From Hirundichthys speculiger (taxonomy: Eukaryota; Chordata; Actinopteri; Beloniformes; Exocoetidae): DNA of 64,000 bases. Positions 26,191-38,339 of this stretch are shown here, piece by piece; the first letter of the stretch is position 1, and every line of letters begins with the position of its first letter. Below the pieces are notes generated by a model. It saw only the letters and a program-made list of their open reading frames with translations, ran no database searches and was not told the DNA's origin. The position numbers and the translations under genes were made by a program. The DNA is taken from positions 2,229,001-2,293,000 of the forward strand of contig JAGFBZ010001895.1 of NCBI GenBank assembly GCA_018398805.1, in the 5' to 3' direction.

Positions 26191-26240
26191 AAAAAAAATA
26201 GTATTCTGTTTTCAGTCCTGAAGAGCCAGAACAGCATATG

Positions 26241-26339
26241 TCACTTCTTTTCATTTGACGTCTGGCCGTTGATCAGGCCGGACTCCCATCGCTGCCACAG
26301 GGAAGCCTTCTCACCTCCAGCCCTGTGAACCTTTGGCTC
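26241..26339 (-). CDS. MISP/AKAP2-family protein, terminal coding exon
   Basis: On the minus strand a good acceptor (TTTCTCTGTCTGTAG) at 26341-26340 opens a frame of 32 residues and a stop at 26241-26243. The peptide includes LWQRWESGLINGQT, which I take to be the conserved extreme C-terminus of the AKAP2_C family (AKAP2, MISP, MISP3). It begins in phase 0, which matches the end of the preceding 86-nt exon. The short basic tail NEKK ends the protein. Family known: these are actin- or cortex-associated scaffold proteins, and AKAP2 binds the regulatory subunits of protein kinase A. The exact orthologue is not settled. Confidence 0.75.
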   Translation of the reverse strand, partial: EPKVHRAGGEKASLWQRWESGLINGQTSNEKK

Positions 26340-26676
26340 CTACAGACAGAGAAAGACCAGGATTTAGAGGGAGAGATTAGCTCTGGCCTTTTGATCCTCT
26401 CAATTTAACATCAGGACCATTTTTACTAATCTAAGAATTTGTAAAACAAATAGCATCTGTAGATACCTTAAGCGGGTATCTACGCCTTTTTTTTTTTTCA
26501 TGTAATTTGTGAAACAACTCCATGAAATGATACACCACGATTCAAACAACTTCAATGATATTTACTTTTCTTGGTTTAACTGGCTCCAAAAAGTAAATGG
26601 ATTTCTAAGTAATAAATCTTTCTGGATGACAGCATATCATCATATCTGCTGGAATCAATAAGTCCCACTGCATCAC
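26340..26676 (-). other. Intron of the MISP/AKAP2-family gene
   Basis: A 337-bp intron with a GT donor at 26676-26675 (CACACAG|GTGATG) and an AG acceptor at 26341-26340. Nothing else recognised inside. Confidence 0.7.
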
Positions 26677-26762
26677 CTGTGTGTGCTCAGATTTCTTCTG
26701 GTCTTTCTTTGAGGGTGGTGGCCAAACCCGCTCCAGTCTCCCTCGGGATTTTTGCCGAACAT
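26677..26762 (-). CDS. MISP/AKAP2-family protein, penultimate coding exon
   Basis: An 86-nt exon. The acceptor is CTGTTTAG at 26764-26763 and the donor CACAG|GTGATG. It takes one base from the upstream exon (G + AT gives Asp) and ends in phase 0. The reading is VRQKSRGRLERVWPPPSKKD and continues QKKSEHTQ. Basic residues and a PPP motif suggest a linker before the conserved C-terminus. The matching phases on both sides are the main support; the other two frames contain stops or fit neither neighbour. Confidence 0.75.
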
Positions 26763-28700
26763 CTAAACAGAAAAAAGCGCTTTATAAAGAGTGGGCTGAA
26801 ATCAAGAAAGAAGTATTTTCTGTTCAGCGGCTGAAACCCTAGCATTACTTAATGCTAGGTAATGAGTCATAATGCTCATAACGCTAGATACTGTGTCCTG
26901 CTCTGCTGGGAATGTTTCCACTCCAGCAGTTGCAGCCAGACCCATCATAAGAGGCTATTTTTGTCATCCTTTTTCAGTTGTTTTGCTTATCATGCTTAAA
27001 ACTTTGAGTTTAACTACATTTACCTTATGAAAGCCCTCACAAACAAATGCCGTTTCTTTATTAATTTGTCTTCTGTATTATAAACTAGTGCTGATGTTGA
27101 TGTTGTGCCTGAGTTACATAATCTAGGAATGTAAAGAAACTGTTTCCTTCATCCATCACAATTCTTCTTTTAAAGCTGACATATTATGGGGAAAAAGAAT
27201 ACGAAACAAAAAACATATATTTGGGTATCTCTGATGATCAAGCCAAAAGCTTTAAGATAAGACAACCATGTCAATTTGTCTACAGCCACCTCAGTTTGGA
27301 AATATATAATTCAGTGAATGGTTCAGATTTGCAGAAAACTGTGACATCACAGACACAGGCCAGAGTAGAATTACAGCTTCCTCATCTTGATTTCCACCCA
27401 ATTTCACATCTTGTTTTATACAGCGCACCTCTGAAGTGGGGAAAGCAAAGCTGTACCATCTATCTAAAAAGATGCATGCGCCCCAGAAGAGGAGGTTGGG
27501 CCGAGAAGATAACTCCACCCCTTTAAGCTCGCTGCTGTGAACAGAGCTGAAAAGACATGGTAGAAAAATGGTCCTTTTGTGTTTTATCACTGTAATATTT
27601 TAACAAAAATATGTTCCCGACTGTTCTTTAGGACCTCAGAATATAGTGTCAGTTAAAAAAAAAGACAAACTTTGTCTCCCTTGAAACAAATAATTGTGAA
27701 AGATGAAGGTGACATCCCTGCAAAGTCAAATATCATAAATGTGGATAATAAAATCTGTTATCCTCACTTGAAATAAAGTTTAGTAGTTTTTCCTCCTCCT
27801 GACTGATGGGAAACAGTTTAAAATGTCTTCTAGGTTTTAATATCTCCTTGACTTTTTAATGTCAAATTTGCACAAAAAGAAATTTTCTTAGTATATCAGG
27901 ATGATGTATAGTTATAAACTATTGTGTCACCTGGTTATTTGACCTGAAGATTGGATTTAGTTTTAGAAACGGTCTGTTACTGTCATTTGTAGATTAATGA
28001 GGTACTTATAAAAGCAACATAAGACAACAACAATGTACTTTTTCCAACATGACAGCATTTGTCATGTATATGGACCATAAATGTGTAAACAAACCAGAAC
28101 CTCTAGTAGCCCTCCTGCTGCCACTTAGCTTGTTGGCACCTGCTGACTCAGATCAAAGAGGCTCCGAGAAGGATGTGCCCTTAACTGAGGGTGGCAGGGA
28201 TGACACTAAGTTGGTGATAAGACTCCTTGGATAACTCTGTGTGATGCTAATATAAAGAGGCATTCACTGAATTGTTGAGACTGGGAGCCAGGTGGAGATG
28301 TGGAATGAATTAAGATCTAATTGCCTCTTATTTATGCTTTCACTTTGAAAGGCTTTTAGACTGACAACATTTACATTTTGCATAATTCATGTTCTATTTT
28401 GCACTCTCCAGTGATGTAACTAATCCTTAAGCCCTCAATCTTCTAAGGTTGCCCTGTGCTGCTCATATTATGTTATACATACTATACAGCTTTTCTGTGT
28501 TGTTAACTAAAGCTAAATTGGATAATTAACTTAAGTAGCAACTAAAACAGTTTGATGAAGTGAGGCAAAATAGAGCGACAAATAAAATATGTAGCGCTGA
28601 AAAATATTGAAATTGAGGTTTAAGTTGCATAACATTGAAATTTCCATGTAATGAACATCAGTGTTGTACTTCAGTGTAATTGCTGAGCGTGCCAACTAAC
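26763..28700 (-). other. Intron of the MISP/AKAP2-family gene
   Basis: A 1.9-kb intron between the large exon (donor ATATCAG|GTTAGT) and the 86-nt exon. No repeat or nested gene recognised. Confidence 0.65.
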
Positions 28701-31119
28701 CTGATATGAGCATCTCTGAACATTGTGACTTATCTTCATCTTCACTTGTCTGTATGTGCTCTCCGTACAAAGAACATCTCTGTTTCCGCAGCTCTTCTTC
28801 TCTTTCCCTGGCCTCACGGATGTCCTTCTCTACCTCTGGTTGCAGAGCCAGGGCTGGGCGCAACTTGAAGAAAGGGTTGTGTTTGAGGATGGGGGATCCT
28901 TGTCTTGCTTTCCCCTCCCTCGTTTTGCCCTTCGTCTCCACAGATGACGTAGAAGCTTCAGTGCATATCGAGTCCATGCTTCTGTGCAGCCACAGGTGTT
29001 TGCCTTGTTTAAAGTAAGGGCTCAAGCGTGTTTTGTCCTGATAACCCCCAGTTGGGCTCCTTGATCTCAGGTTTTCAGGACTTTTGTCTCCCTTACAGCT
29101 TGCAGAGTTGTATAGCCTAAGAGAATGAGCTCTGGAAACAGGACAGCTTTTTTGAGAAAACATCTCGAGACTACGCGTGCGCTCCAAAACAGAGGGATAA
29201 ACATCTCCTTTCATCAGTGAGGTACGGGGTTTCCTGTGTCTTGTCGGACCTTCTGTGTTGTCCTGATGGAAAGCTTCGAACAGCAGTTTTGTCTCCTTTA
29301 ACTGGCGGACTTCCCCTTTGCTGTACCCTCCTGGGATTCTACCCTGGTTGACCAGCACCAGTTCTCTCTGGATATCCTGACTTATCTCTTTCTGCATCTT
29401 CTTTTCAGAAAATTGCGAGTGGCCGTGCTGACTGGTGCAAGCCTTGGTAAGGAGTGACTCAAGAGAGAAATTTGTCTTAAAGGGAATTTCGAGCACGTCT
29501 GGATTATCTGCAAGGTTGAACAACCCCTCAGCTCGCTGCAGGTTCTGCGTCCCCTGTGCTGCCTCATGGATCTGCTTCTCCATACAGGTCTCAGCAGTTG
29601 AGAATCGGTGTTCGACGGGAATGAAGGACATTTCAGCACAGAACTTTTTATGAGTGCCAATAGGAGGCAAATCTGAGTGCAACAAGCTGTCACTCTGCTC
29701 ATCTTCAGGGTCATCAGCTTCTTTTCCTGTTATCTGCTCACGCTCTGGCTCCTCTGACATTGTGGAAGAAGATGTCCTCACTTTTGCTGTAGCATGTTCA
29801 CTCTCGATCCTTTCATTCGAAATATTTTTGGTTGAGCTTGTGGCTGTTTCCTCTTTTTTCGGAGAGTGAAATCTGGTCTCTTCCTTCTCTTCTTCACCGG
29901 TCATAAATCCACTCAATCTCCCGTGTTCGACTTCGGTACCAAACCCAGCCTCTCCCTCGCCGGGAATATTATCGTCGTGTCGTAGCTGCACCATTTGTAG
30001 ACGCTGTAGCAATTCCTCTCCCTGTTGAATATCTGTAGCTATTCTTCTACTTTCGCCTGCTCCACCATTTCTTCAAAGCCTTTGGAAAGGGGAAGTTGGG
30101 ATATTTCAATTTCAGTAGGGCTACTCTTTCTTCTGACCCAGTCAGGCCTTGTATGACTGTAATCCAAGGATCTGTTGTCAACATGCCCTTCATTGTCATT
30201 GGTCATGTCTGCAGAGACGTTAGCCACCTGTGGCTGACTGTTTGCCTCAACCATCATGTTTTGGTTACATTCGTAGAGCTTAGCTGCTTCAGATGATTCA
30301 AAATCATATCTGTTTGCACTGATATCAGGCTGTGTTGAGGAATTGGTTTCAACATGTTCGCTTTCTAGATTCCCTCGTGATAAAGTGAAGTCTCTTCCAT
30401 CAAGACAACCATCCTTATATGTTTTTTGGTCACCTTCTTTGGCTCGAGAGGTCTCATTTTCAGAGTCTTCCTTAATGTTTGAAGTTGTCTGTTGAGGATG
30501 TTTTTCTCTTTCTGCATCAGTCTTCTCCTGGTTTTCTTCTTTTGCTCAAAACTACATTAACTTCAGGCTCCTCAACTGATTGTCCATGTCCTGATGAGTT
30601 ATCCACAGTGCATTCTCCAGCTTCATCCCGGCATGCTTCCATCAGACCAGGTGAGCTGTGGACAGATGCTTGGTCTTCATGAGCTGGTGGAGTAGAGTCC
30701 TTGTCACTGATTAATAATACGTTGTCCATAGATTCATTTGAAGACTGCTCTGTTCTTGGTATCACTTCATCCAGCTCATTCCGTGCTTCCATTAACTGCT
30801 TCTCGCTATGATGCCAGTCTAAGCTGCTGGGATTAGCTTTAGCCTCTGTGGCGTCAGCTGCTCCATATGAGAGGGTCACACCAGAATTATTGGCTATTGC
30901 AGCTACGCTTCCCTCTGCTGGCAGACAAGGAGCCACGCTGGTTTGAGGAGAGGGTGGAGGGTGGATGAAGACATCATCTGCACCTTCATCATCCATAATA
31001 CTGTGATACTTTGTGATCCGAACAGGAGGAACAGGGAGACTTATGCTTTTATCCTGTGGCTTTTCCTCAAAGATTTCTGAGGAACTCGCTGTATGTTTGG
31101 CCATGTTGGGGGACTCCAT
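28701..31119 (-). CDS. MISP/AKAP2-family scaffold protein, large exon with two frame breaks
   Basis: An exon of about 2.4 kb coding roughly 806 residues if two single-base shifts are allowed. The start chosen is the ATG at 31119, which has A at -3 and G at +4. A splice acceptor further out (31210-31209) is an alternative entry, but needs another shift in a five-C run. Piece 1 (31119-30544) has SISLPVPPVRITKYHSI. Piece 2 (about 30540-30058) lies in another frame. Piece 3 (about 30055-28701) returns to the first frame with IQQGEELLQRLQMVQ, a Ser/Arg-rich stretch (SLEMFSQKSCPVSRAHSLR) and the family signature ALQPEVEKDIREAREREEEL followed by RKQRCSLYG, matching AKAP2_C as I know it. The overall length is consistent with phase 1 at the donor. 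Much of the protein is acidic and low in hydrophobics, so probably disordered. Its place directly after a paralemmin gene points to MISP3 or AKAP2. Function is inferred: cortical actin or PKA scaffold. Confidence 0.75.
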
Positions 31120-31208
31120 TTTCACACACAGACCATCGTCCAGGGAGATCAGAATTTGCAGGATTTAATGTGCTCAAAGGTGTTTCATTGATGTTGCCCT
31201 TTAGGTTC

Positions 31209-34200
31209 CTTGTAAGCATGAATAAGAGACATGAGACATGAAGGAATGATAAGTGTTACTGAAGTTGATGAATAAAATGGTTGTGTACTCATAAGGGCAC
31301 ACATCCAGGTTCATATTGTAGATGAAACATATATTTGCCAATAGTTTCAATATTTCATTAATGGTAGTAAAATGTTAAGAAACACATGCAGTTAAGTACA
31401 ATACACAACTGCAAGCACATAAACAGGGGTGTAATAGAAGAAAAACTACAAATCTTTGACAAACAAAACACATTCAACATGCTTTTTGGGTTTTGTTGTC
31501 ATGCCACATAAAACTGCACAAGGTATATTTCAACATTTAATGTGCAAGTCATGTTTTAATGGTGCGTGTTACCAATGAATTCTCCCTTGAAGTATAAGTA
31601 TAACACCATTGGCCATTTCTAAAACTGGCCTCTGGAAATCTAAATGTGCAAATCTTCCTCAGATCTTTGATGCACTGTCACCAAATTCACAAGTCATCAT
31701 AACATTAGGATATAAGCAATTAGACCGTAACAAAACCACTGGAAGCCTGATTGCTTTTTTTTTTAGGCATAGAGTTACTGTGTTGTTTTGGTGATTTTTC
31801 TTTTCCACTGTGTCCTAGTGCATTCGTTTCTGCTGATACAGGGAAAGAGTAATCGGCTTTCCCTTTTCAGTTTTGACATGTACTGTGTAAGCTATCTGGC
31901 AGCCTGAGCAGCTTCATAGATTCTCATCATGTCACCAGTTTGCCTCTTAATAATTAATATTCTTCCATTATTCTGTTTGGTAGAGTAATTTGAAGTTATC
32001 GGCCTAATTTCTGTTGATTAGGCCTTTTAATTATAATATACCAATTTATTTACAATGATGCATCATTATTCATTATGCTGCAATTGATTAATTTTTCAGC
32101 ATATTCTCTTCCTAATGGATGTTTTATGGTGGCACGATATGGTTCACTGAGGCAGCTAGGAGTCTATATATACAGCTGCATTCAGGGGCTTAAAGACAGC
32201 CACATAGCTGAGGATTAGCAGCACAACACAGTATATAAAGCTCAGGCAACAGGACATATTGATGCACCTTAATGAGCTTAACTGATTTACTTGACTCTCC
32301 TTTCAATGAACAATGTTTTCTCTGTTGTCTTGAAGATTGTCATAGGTTGCTAGTATTAAAATGACATGTTAATAAAGATTTAAACATCATTTGTGAAGTT
32401 ATTTAAACAATACTTTGACATTGTCAGCAGGTCGTTTGAATAATTGCATTATCTGATCATTTGGAGCAGGATGTTTGTGTATAAATACACACCTACACAC
32501 ACACACACTGTGTGACTCAGTATTAATTAGGAAAACAATATGCTTTGAGGAATAGTACTTTATGTTGACCAGTATCAGGATTTTTTTCCTTGTCATTATC
32601 AGTCAAAGCTTTACTATTCAAACTGGCCTCTTAATCAGAGGGAGAAAGTTTTAACAGAAGAGCTAATGTAAAGACACATTCATGCATCACGTAGAAGTTT
32701 ATAAAGAAGAGACCCACCTGCTAGTGCTGTGGTCATCGTCTGTGCGTGGCAGTACAAACAATGGAAATATAAATGATGAAGGTGATCTACTTAGCAGCTG
32801 TATCCTCCTGTCCTCTGTGTCATGTGAGGAAACAAAATCCTCTTCTTGAGAAGCAGCACTCAGTTCAAATGACCCACAACAAAGCCACAACACGAGAGAA
32901 GTCTACATTGCTTTATGTGCTTTGTACGCCGATCTGAAATTTTATTTATGAATCTGATGTGCATTAAACACAGTCGACCCAGCCATTATGTTGTATCCTA
33001 TAAACACATGTTTGACTTAACCTTCTTTTGAATTTATCAGTTTCAGACTTGGTCACAGTTACAGTTCTGAAGGCAAAGGTTCAGCAAACTTCAAAAACCA
33101 TCCTCAGGGAATAAGTCAAATGTTTCTTTATTGCCATAACTGAATGATCTGTGTGGTAAATGTTTTGTCTGAGCTCACAGAGGAGCTTAAGTGGCTCAAA
33201 TAACTGGAAAAGTGTGTTTATTGCAGATTTCTGCATCATGGGCCTGCACAGGTGCAGACTGGTCACACCTTCTCAGTTTATCCATGTTCAGCAACAACTT
33301 ATTTATAACATGTGTATGACCCGATGTGTGTGCATTATTTACCTGTTGGAAGAGATAAAAGCACAACGCACAAACAGACGGAGGCAGTGTAAGGACAATA
33401 TTTTACTCTGAAATCTTTGGTTCCTGGCATTCATGTAAATGTTTTAGCACTTAGCATTTGCTTAAACATTGTAAACATTTTACACTCACCCCTTCATAGA
33501 AACGGTTGTCTAATGACAGAATGCACAATGCTTCACAAAGTTTCTCAGGAACTGATTAAGGAAAACGTGTTTCAGTGGTAATTTGATGTCCAGATTTGCT
33601 GTATAATAGTTAGATCAAGGATCTTTGATCAGCAGATCTGCTTATAAGACTAGTTCTGCTGAGGTTTCATCTTGGAGATTTTTAGGATTTACAGAATCTA
33701 CTTTTGGTACCTGATACCACAAGACTCCATGAGAGGTCTTGCAGACCAACTTGGTGATGTAAAAGGCATAATAAAGTCTAGACCAGCTGATCCACTTATG
33801 AATCTTGCTTCATGCTTTGTCTGAGAAAGATGTGAAAAGACAAGCAGCAGCACTGACTTTATTAGCATCTTGTCAGTCGTGGCTGTGCTGTTTGGTTGGG
33901 TTGTTCACTCAGCAGTGGTGTTGGCGTTAAGGACTCAACTGTCAAATTTTCCGTGACCTCATTTCAAAACATCATGCCACTAGGGACAGATGAGGATTTG
34001 GAAAATCCTTATCTGTCCAGGCTCATGTCAGTCTGCTGTTATAAAACTCTCATTCAGTTCAAAATTATATTACACAAAAAGCACATTAAGTACTCTGCAA
34101 AGTCCTTTTTTTCATGGTGGCTTTAGATATTATATAAGTGTAATAGGATATTGTGGAAAATATTACTTCATTATCAGAATATTGAATAAAAAAAGTAAAG

Positions 34201-35135
34201 GCCAGTAATAAAGAAGAAAGCTGCCACAGGCTTTTTGTTTATACTTGTTTTCCTGTCGACATAGTTATTTGTCTGAGTCACAGTTAGTATGAGCTACAGA
34301 AATATTTAGGCATTTCTTTAACCTGTTGCAGCTTCAGGGACTGGCATGACAGAATTATTTTTAATCCTTTCAGAAAGAATAGCCCAGGTATGATATGCCA
34401 CTTCTTAATTAAAAATGGCTATTCCATTGGACCATGACTGCCAAGAGGTTTTAGAAAAAAAATCTGCCAACTACCAGCCCCAAGGCTTTAATTAACAGTT
34501 ATATTCTCTGAAATACCCTGAAGATACAGATGTCAGAAGGTTATGTACTGTACCGTTTTAGTGTTTTTTTTCCTCACTGAAATACATCTGAAACAAACTT
34601 TTGAAACTCAGTATATAAAACTTATGTTAAATAGTGGAATATTGTCTATAGGTGTTCTTCAGTGGTTATCAATAAAATAATACTGGCTGAACATCAAGCT
34701 AACAAGAATCATACCATGAATATTAAAATAAGCATACTGAAATATGAGCTTTCTTTGCCTTTTTTGTTCCTTATCAAGTGATGTTAAACATACAGTATGG
34801 AGTGTTTTGGCTGATAAAGGGCAGACTCTTCCTCCAGCAGGACATGAGGAAATGCTCTGCTTTGTCCACCAGGAGGAGAAAGAAGATTTTAAAGGTCTGA
34901 CAGAGCTTTTGTCCTCAGCTGTTCTAAAAGAGCCACATCATAATAAATGTTTTTCTTCTTTAGCAAGGAAAGTTAAATGTTAGGCATCCAGAGCCAACAC
35001 CATTTTAAGACCATGTCAATTGTATCAGTTTACAGCAACAGTGTAACATACAGTGTCTAATGAAAGATGCATGACATACTAAAACAGAAAATGATATATT
35101 TAAAGCTGTGAGGGAAATCTTTCTCCACTCATTTC
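31209..35135 (-). other. Spacer between paralemmin and MISP/AKAP2-family genes
   Basis: About 3.9 kb with no clear exon. An ACGATGACCACAGCACTAGCAG|GTGGGT segment at about 32717-32740 on the minus strand could be a short first exon, but its phase does not open the large exon, so I did not call it. The promoter of the downstream gene should lie here; no distinct motif was seen. Confidence 0.45.
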
Positions 35136-35966
35136 TTACATGACAGAGCAGCACTGACAGGTCTTGTGCTTTCCTTTATCACCCTCCTTGCCCTGGGCTT
35201 TAACTTCTGCTCCACTTCCATCCACTGGAATGTCTGAAAAGCTTTTGTCTCGGGACTCTTTAGCAACCTCGTGCTCCGCTCCCCCTGCTAATGGTGGACT
35301 GAAGCGAAGCAGACATTTCATCACCTAGGACTTGCTCCTCTCCATCTTCAGTGATAATGACCCGTTCCACGGTGAGCATGCCGTCATGATCCTCTTGGCT
35401 GTGACCATGGTCCGTTGTATCATCAGAGTAACCCAGGAACACGAGTGTGACTGGATCTTCCTCCAGCCTTTGACTCTCTATGGTGTCCAGTTTTTCTTCA
35501 CTGCTTCGGACCATCATCATGGTTTTATCGTCAGTGTTTCTGATACTTACAGCACACGTCTCCATTTTCATTTCAGCTTCCAAATGGTTACTCCCAGAGC
35601 TATCTAACTGCAAGTGCTCCTCCATTGATATTGCATTATGGGTATTGTATGCCAGGACTTTTTCCTCTGGTGACTTGCTGGTTTCTACATCCTGCGCCAC
35701 CATCTCTGCTGTGTTTGGCAGGACTGTAACCTCATCCAACACCATTTCCATCCCAACTCCATTGATGACGCGTAAGATCTGACTCAGCTCTTCATTTGAA
35801 GGTTGACCCACTGACCCGCCAACGGCGTGGATACTCTTCCTGCCGTCGTCAAAGACACTGGTGGCATTTGGAGCACCAGCTGGAGAGGACACGGGAGCCA
35901 CTGACCTGACAATGGTAGCACCTGTCTTGGGGTCTCTCTCTACCTGCACTGCTAGCATTCCCAGGA
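35136..35966 (-). CDS. palm3: Paralemmin-3-like protein, terminal exon with one frame break
   Basis: This large last exon codes about 275 residues of a paralemmin, a lipid-anchored phosphoprotein of the inner plasma membrane linked to cell shape. The acceptor is TTTGTAATTGCAG at 35968-35967. The reading starts LGMLAVQVERDPKTGATIV, then FDDGRKSIHAVGG, then EEDPVTLVFLGYSD; the last is the paralemmin motif usually read as VTMIFMGYQ. It ends KHKTCQCCSVM: a CaaX box (CSVM) for prenylation with neighbouring cysteines for palmitoylation. The KTCQCC ending is closest to PALM3 as I recall it. The frame changes at a run of five G (35281-35285). Dropping one G gives an exon of 830 nt, which fits incoming phase 1 exactly. 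Not seen here: the N-terminal coiled coil, which would lie in upstream exons. Confidence 0.8.
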
Positions 35967-36580
35967 CTGCAATTACAAAGACAAAGGAAGCTGAGTTTAG
36001 GGCAATAAGAGAAAATGCTGTTGTGTTTTTTTTTTTTTTCTTCAGGTTAAAACTCTCTATGCTGTTACATAGAGCTATAATATTAGTTCAGTTCATCTTT
36101 GGGCAAGCTTTATATCGTTAATGTGAGCTGGCAGAAATGATAAGGGTCCATTGAACAAAATGCACTGTGCTTTTTCTCCACTCAGTCCTCTAGTGAGCAT
36201 AAAAAATTAACAAAGAGAAATAACAAGTGGACTAAATATAACATTGTTCCTGGGCCTTTCACTGCAGTCCCATCGTTAAGTTGTACCCTGGGGGCTGTGG
36301 AATAAGCTATGTTAAATAAAGGAGGCATCTTTTGGAAGCGTAGAACCGAAAGACTAATATAAATACAACTGAGGATTGTCTTTTACCATCTTTCTTTTAT
36401 CGGCTTGTGCAATGGTCATTTTCAGTTATTAAAATTTTTGGTGAAAATTTAAGCTGCTAAAGGTCCTTTTGAGAACAGCATCCAAAAGATTCTTCCATAT
36501 TAGTTACATATCTGTAATTATACAGAATTAGATTAGATGGAATTATGCTTGATTTAACGTTATAAACTCCCGTATCTCAC
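35967..36580 (-). other. Paralemmin-gene intron
   Basis: A 614-bp intron with donor CAGATCAG|GTGAGA and acceptor GTAATTGCAG. A run of about 14 T on the plus strand at 36027-36040 lies near its 3' part. Nothing else recognised. Confidence 0.65.
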
Positions 36581-36615
36581 CTGATCTGCCATCTGTCCCA
36601 CTTTCCTGATAGATC
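36581..36615 (-). CDS. palm3: Paralemmin-3-like protein, short internal exon
   Basis: A 35-nt exon reading IYQESGTDGRS, with donor CAGATCAG|GTGAGA and the acceptor CACACAG at 36617-36616. It receives two bases from the upstream exon (AG + G gives Arg) and donates one to the next (G + TC gives Val), so the protein runs RIYQESGTDGRSVLGMLAVQ without a break. A stronger pyrimidine tract ends at 36654, and an exon starting there would be 73 nt. That version needs a one-base correction to reach the paralemmin frame, so I prefer the short form. Confidence 0.6.
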
Positions 36616-38339
36616 CTGTGTGCCATTTGTATGGAGAGATGATTTCACAGCCTCTTTATAAACAGAGAAAAAACAGAAATAAGCATGCAGCACTGTAGTT
36701 AAGGGGAATAAGAACTTTGACCAGGGCTTGTTTCCTGCATCATAGCTGGACAGGTGGTATTAATTATATCTGTAATATAGTATAGTATAACATAGTAAGA
36801 TCTGTATTAAAGGGTACTAAAATTGCTAATTTTTGTTCAGTTCAGTTCAGTAAAGACAGAAGTAGAAGACAGATGTTCACTTAGGTCCTTTTATGATGTC
36901 CAAAGGTCAGTGTGATGATTTGAGGTGAAGATATATGGTGTGTAGAGGTTACAGAAAAATGTGTTGCCATGACTCCTGACAGCGCTGTCATTTTCCATTA
37001 CCACAACTACATCCATTAAACCCTGACTATAGCTGCTTTTAATCATCAGCTATAATGGCCTTCCCTTGAATGAGCTGATGCTCCATTAGCCAGCTTCACT
37101 GCATGCATATCTAGACTGAGATATGACGTTCAGTGTTTTACATTTTTGATATACAGTAGCAGCACCATATGAATGGCTTTAACAGCTTGTGGCCACTAGA
37201 TGTCCCTGTGGACAAACAGCCTGCACAGGCTGCTGGGATAGAAAAACAAGACGGGATCTTCTCAAAGACACAAACCAACACAAACAGCTGCTGTGGTCAT
37301 AGTTATGGTAAAATCAAGTACATATAGACATATGCAGTGCAAATATCTAGATTGTTTAAACTGGTTGGCTTGACTTTGTCCTTTTTTTGAATTAATTTCC
37401 TTTCCTGTCAGACCTAGCTGTCTCGGCATAGTCTTACACACTGCTCACTTTTGTTTGCACCCAACCTCTCCTTAACTCTGTTCATGAAAGGAGAAGTCTT
37501 TGTATTGTGGCATGATTGTAATATGGGAAAAGTCACGTGCAGGAAGAATGACAGCAGTCTTGCTCCAGAGATGAGCTTTTTATCAGCTGCAGCTACAACC
37601 TGGTTTATATGATTTTTATTCCGTCCAACACGTAGTTATGATAAACTTTCATCTGCTGAGAAAGAATATTATTTGAGCCAGAGCAGTGGGATTGACAAAG
37701 TGGAGAATGAAGCTGATAGTAAGACCCGGTTGCAGCTGGCTTCAATGGCCTGTCAGTGCTTCAGGGCAAAAAAATAGAAATTAAAAATAAAACAAACAAA
37801 CACATTTCAGTGCTGTGGTAAGACATGCATGGCCTTCCATAAATATTTCCCAGTCGTCATCGGGGATGCAGCGACCCAGGCTTAGTCTGAACATGTCAGG
37901 AGACGCTGTGATTATTTTAGTGCAGCAAATACTTCAGCCTCACGAGTGTTGCTATGGAGCTAAAAGCTGGCTGTACAGTCAAGTACGAGTCCACGTTATA
38001 ATTATCTGCTTGATCTCAGGGGAAATAAAAAAGATGTGAATAATCATGTCGAAGTTTATTTATATCGCGCATTTAAAACAGCAAGAGTACCCAAAGTGCT
38101 GTACAAATTGCACAGATAAAACAAAAATAATGTCAACAATAATAAAACATGGTGCAGTAAAAGAGTAAAATAAATAAATAAAATAAAAATGAATACAATA
38201 AATAAAAACAATGTTTGTGCGAACTCTCTAAACTTAGAAAAATAAGTTTAAAGAGAAACATTTCAGGATAAAAACGTTGCTGCATGAGTCTTAATGAAGA
38301 CGATATGAGGCTGTGTTGTTTTTTTAAGATGCGTCTTAC
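36616..38339 (-). other. Paralemmin-gene intron
   Basis: A 1.7-kb intron. It holds a short CAGTT tract (36836-36850) and the dispersed repeat at 38046-38215. No nested gene seen. Confidence 0.55.
38046..38215. repeat. Dispersed fish repeat with A-rich tail
   Basis: AAGTTTATTTATATCGCGCATTTAAAACAGC followed by AAAGTGCTGTACA is a motif widely repeated in teleosts as the tail of LINE- or SINE-like elements. It is followed by (AATA)n and A-rich sequence to about 38215. It lies inside the paralemmin intron. Confidence 0.55.

Noticed and set aside
28706..29869. Plus-strand open frames at 28.7-29.9 kb
   Set aside because: Antisense of the MISP/AKAP2-family exon; no splice sites or motifs of their own.
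32699..32893. Possible short first exon for the MISP/AKAP2-family gene (ATGACCACAGCACTAGCAG|GTGGGT)
   Set aside because: Its phase leads to an immediate stop at the only visible acceptor of the large exon, and no other support exists.
36581..36653. 73-nt version of the small paralemmin exon
   Set aside because: Would need a further one-base correction; the 35-nt version fits both neighbouring phases without any.
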